Below, piece after piece: positions 62,747 to 64,000 of a stretch of DNA of 64,000 nt. Numbering within the stretch: the stretch's first letter is position 1; the number at the start of each line of letters is the position of its first letter. Under the pieces are notes generated by a model. It searched no databases. It saw only the letters and a program-made list of their open reading frames with translations, and was not told where the DNA came from. The position numbers and the translations under genes were made by a program. Location: NCBI GenBank assembly GCA_947259105.1, contig CAMYKU010000011.1, forward strand, positions 1-64,000, written 5' to 3'. This stretch comes from an uncultured Alphaproteobacteria bacterium (GTDB lineage: Bacteria; Pseudomonadota; Alphaproteobacteria; UBA8366; JADFVY01).

Positions 62747-63153
62747 CCGGCGAAATCCCCCGGCAGTTCGGGCGCGCGGAAGGCGCGATGCGGCGTTCCA
62801 CGGACTCGCTGCGGTCGGATCAGCCCGGCGCCGCGGTGCCCGCGCAGACCGAAGCGCTCGATCAGTTGCGGGAAGGCGCACGTGCGGCGACGGAACAGCT
62901 CATGCAGCAGTTCGGCGGCATGCAGGCCGGCATGCAGCCCGGGCGACCGGGCATGCAGTTCGGACAGCAGGATCCCTTTGGCCGCCGGATGGAGGGCAGC
63001 CAGGGAACAACGCAGGGCGATGTGGAAATTCCCAGCGAGAGCGATATCCAGCGGGCGCGGCGAATTCTGGAAGAGCTGCGCCGGCGCGCCGGCGAACGCG
63101 AACGGCCGCCGGTCGAGCGCGATTACATCGAGCGGCTTCTCGAGCCCTACTGA
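62743..63153 (+). CDS. TIGR02302 family protein, C-terminal part
   Basis: This 136-residue frame starts at an ATG that overlaps the stop of the upstream part (ATGA) and carries the conserved C-terminus of the family: MTGEIPRQFGRAEGAMRRST, a Met/Gln-rich stretch, and RRILEELRRRAGERERPPVE ending DYIERLLEPY. Alone it has no membrane segment or known domain. Either the gene is split by a real or artefactual one-base frameshift, or the two parts are made separately by translational coupling. The mobile element begins at the base after its stop codon. Confidence 0.75.
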   Translation: MTGEIPRQFGRAEGAMRRSTDSLRSDQPGAAVPAQTEALDQLREGARAATEQLMQQFGGMQAGMQPGRPGMQFGQQDPFGRRMEGSQGTTQGDVEIPSESDIQRARRILEELRRRAGERERPPVERDYIERLLEPY

Positions 63154-63414
63154 TACCAAGAAGCGTTGATAATGACCCATTTGATGGCGCGCGGCGGCCC
63201 GCCGGGCAGGCACGGGCCGCAGCGCGATGCTTGCGCATCGGGCAAGGGCCGTAACGCATCCGGCGGGCCGCCGCGCCCCACCGCAGGCCGGGTTCCCTTG
63301 ACCGTCCGCTGCGTTGCGGTCCGCTTACGGTGCGCCGGCACCGCGGCGCGAACCGCGCCTGACGGACGGTCAAGGGAACCCGGTCAAATGGGTCATTATC
63401 AGCGCTCCTTGGTA
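63154..63414. repeat. MITE-like element B: terminal inverted repeats and two internal hairpins
   Basis: A 261-bp non-coding element. Its 31-bp terminal inverted repeats (TACCAAG...TGATAATGACCCATTTGA, two mismatches) begin and end with TA. Hairpin one has perfect 17-bp arms at 63189-63205 and 63260-63276 with GCGATGC-TTGC-GCATCG at its centre (63224-63240). Hairpin two has perfect 21-bp arms at 63288-63308 and 63363-63383. The right terminus supplies the last codons and the stop of the gene at 63399. Confidence 0.88.
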
Positions 63415-64000
63415 TGAGATCCGGGCGCGCCGGGTGGCGCGACGTCACCGGTCGACGGCGCCTGCGGCCCCGAGACGATGCCGCCGGGTCCGAATCGACC
63501 GGTCAATACGGCGGCCGCGAACAGCGCCAGCACGACGAGACAAAGCAGCAGCAGGAAGATTTTGAACTTTTTGCCGCCCTTCTGCCTCTTCACCTGACCG
63601 GCCGCCTTCCCGGCCGCAGCATCCGCAATATCCGCCTTCCCGACATCCGGCCCGGCCCCGTCCCCGGTAGCGCCGTCGGCCTTTGTTTCCGCCGCGGTCG
63701 AGGGGCCGGATACCGCGGCATCGGCCGCTTCGCCTTCTTGCGCATCCTGGCCCGTGCTCCCGGCCGCTTCGACCGACTCCGCCGCCAGCTTGGCGGCCTT
63801 TTCCGGCGCGATGAGGTCGCGCGCCCACAGGGACGGTTTCTCGGCCGCCGGCCCGGGTATTTCCGCACCGGGAGCCGCAGTCTCGTCCGGCGTGTCCGGC
63901 GCGGGCTGGACGTCGGTGTCGGCCTCGGCTTCCGCCGGTGTTTCGGGTGCGGCAGGCTCCGCCGCCGCCGCATTCGGCGCATGCAGACCGAACTTCCCGG
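63399..64000 (-). CDS. Ala/Glu/Pro-rich single-pass membrane protein (5' partial)
   Basis: The minus-strand frame is open from the right window edge to a stop at 63399. It encodes an Ala/Glu/Pro/Asp-rich cytoplasmic stretch (EPAAPETPAEAEADTDVQPA), a basic patch KRQKGGKKFK, one membrane helix (IFLLLLCLVVLALFAAAVL) and a ~40-residue Gly/Pro-rich tail ending HTKER. The last five residues and the stop are encoded by the terminal repeat of element B, so the original C-terminus was probably replaced. I do not recognise the family. The start lies outside the window. Confidence 0.65.
   Translation of the reverse strand, partial: GKFGLHAPNAAAAEPAAPETPAEAEADTDVQPAPDTPDETAAPGAEIPGPAAEKPSLWARDLIAPEKAAKLAAESVEAAGSTGQDAQEGEAADAAVSGPSTAAETKADGATGDGAGPDVGKADIADAAAGKAAGQVKRQKGGKKFKIFLLLLCLVVLALFAAAVLTGRFGPGGIVSGPQAPSTGDVAPPGAPGSHTKER

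Overview
This window is GC-rich, densely coded chromosomal DNA that reads as an alphaproteobacterium, most like the Rhodospirillales and relatives. The pointers are the argH-lptM-lysA-TIGR02302 gene order, a complete soxBDAG sarcosine oxidase operon, ethylmalonyl-CoA pathway genes (ccr, ecm, mcd), a PAS_5-type PAS protein, Coq7 and GluQRS. No species can be named from sequence alone.

Left part (1-20.9 kb). A partial c-type cytochrome with an Asp/His-rich tail is followed by single genes (PAS protein, Tat-exported aldo/keto reductase, GST-like protein, aminotransferase, lipoprotein). A methylated-amine catabolism island then begins: an XRE-cupin regulator, two ~810-residue flavoprotein/GcvT fusions of the dimethylglycine/sarcosine dehydrogenase family with a non-pyrrolysine MttB-type methyltransferase between them, then soxBDAG, with creatinase convergent to it. 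Creatine would be cleaved to sarcosine plus urea, and sarcosine oxidised to glycine with methyl transfer to tetrahydrofolate.

Middle (21-35 kb). A glycine/asparagine-repeat DUF2914 protein is divergent from an IclR-controlled operon: iclR, hyuA, hyuB, SDR, coxM, coxS, coxL, HAD. It couples an ATP-dependent hydantoinase/oxoprolinase to a molybdenum hydroxylase and looks like a catabolic route for an unidentified N-heterocycle. After it come a GNAT, tRNA-Leu(CAA) with a clear promoter, a YqaA-type membrane protein, a DsbB-like protein, coq7 and an IS630-family insertion sequence (TA target duplication, two transposase frames) abutting two strong palindromes.

Right part (35-64 kb). Housekeeping genes (HNH nuclease, AlkA-like glycosylase, gluQRS, Nudix, adenylate cyclase, ACT protein, two AEC transporters) lead to an ethylmalonyl-CoA region: ecm divergent from ccr, then a PhyH oxygenase, a CapA lipoprotein, mcd, a histidine kinase, a HIG1 protein, a PduO-type cobalamin adenosyltransferase, etfBA and 3-hydroxybutyryl-CoA dehydrogenase. 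EtfBA probably takes electrons from Mcd, and the adenosyltransferase makes the B12 coenzyme that Ecm needs. The window closes with tlpA, argH, lptM, lysA, a TIGR02302 protein split by an apparent frameshift, and the 3' end of an Ala/Glu-rich membrane protein.

Non-coding highlights. Two ~265-bp non-autonomous elements (54031-54300 and 63154-63414) share one architecture, terminal inverted repeats around two tandem hairpins, and a common GCGATGC-N4-GCATCG core, although their termini differ. A third palindromic repeat lies at 53058-53166. These mobile-looking hairpins and the Mo-hydroxylase/hydantoinase operon are the best leads for something undescribed.
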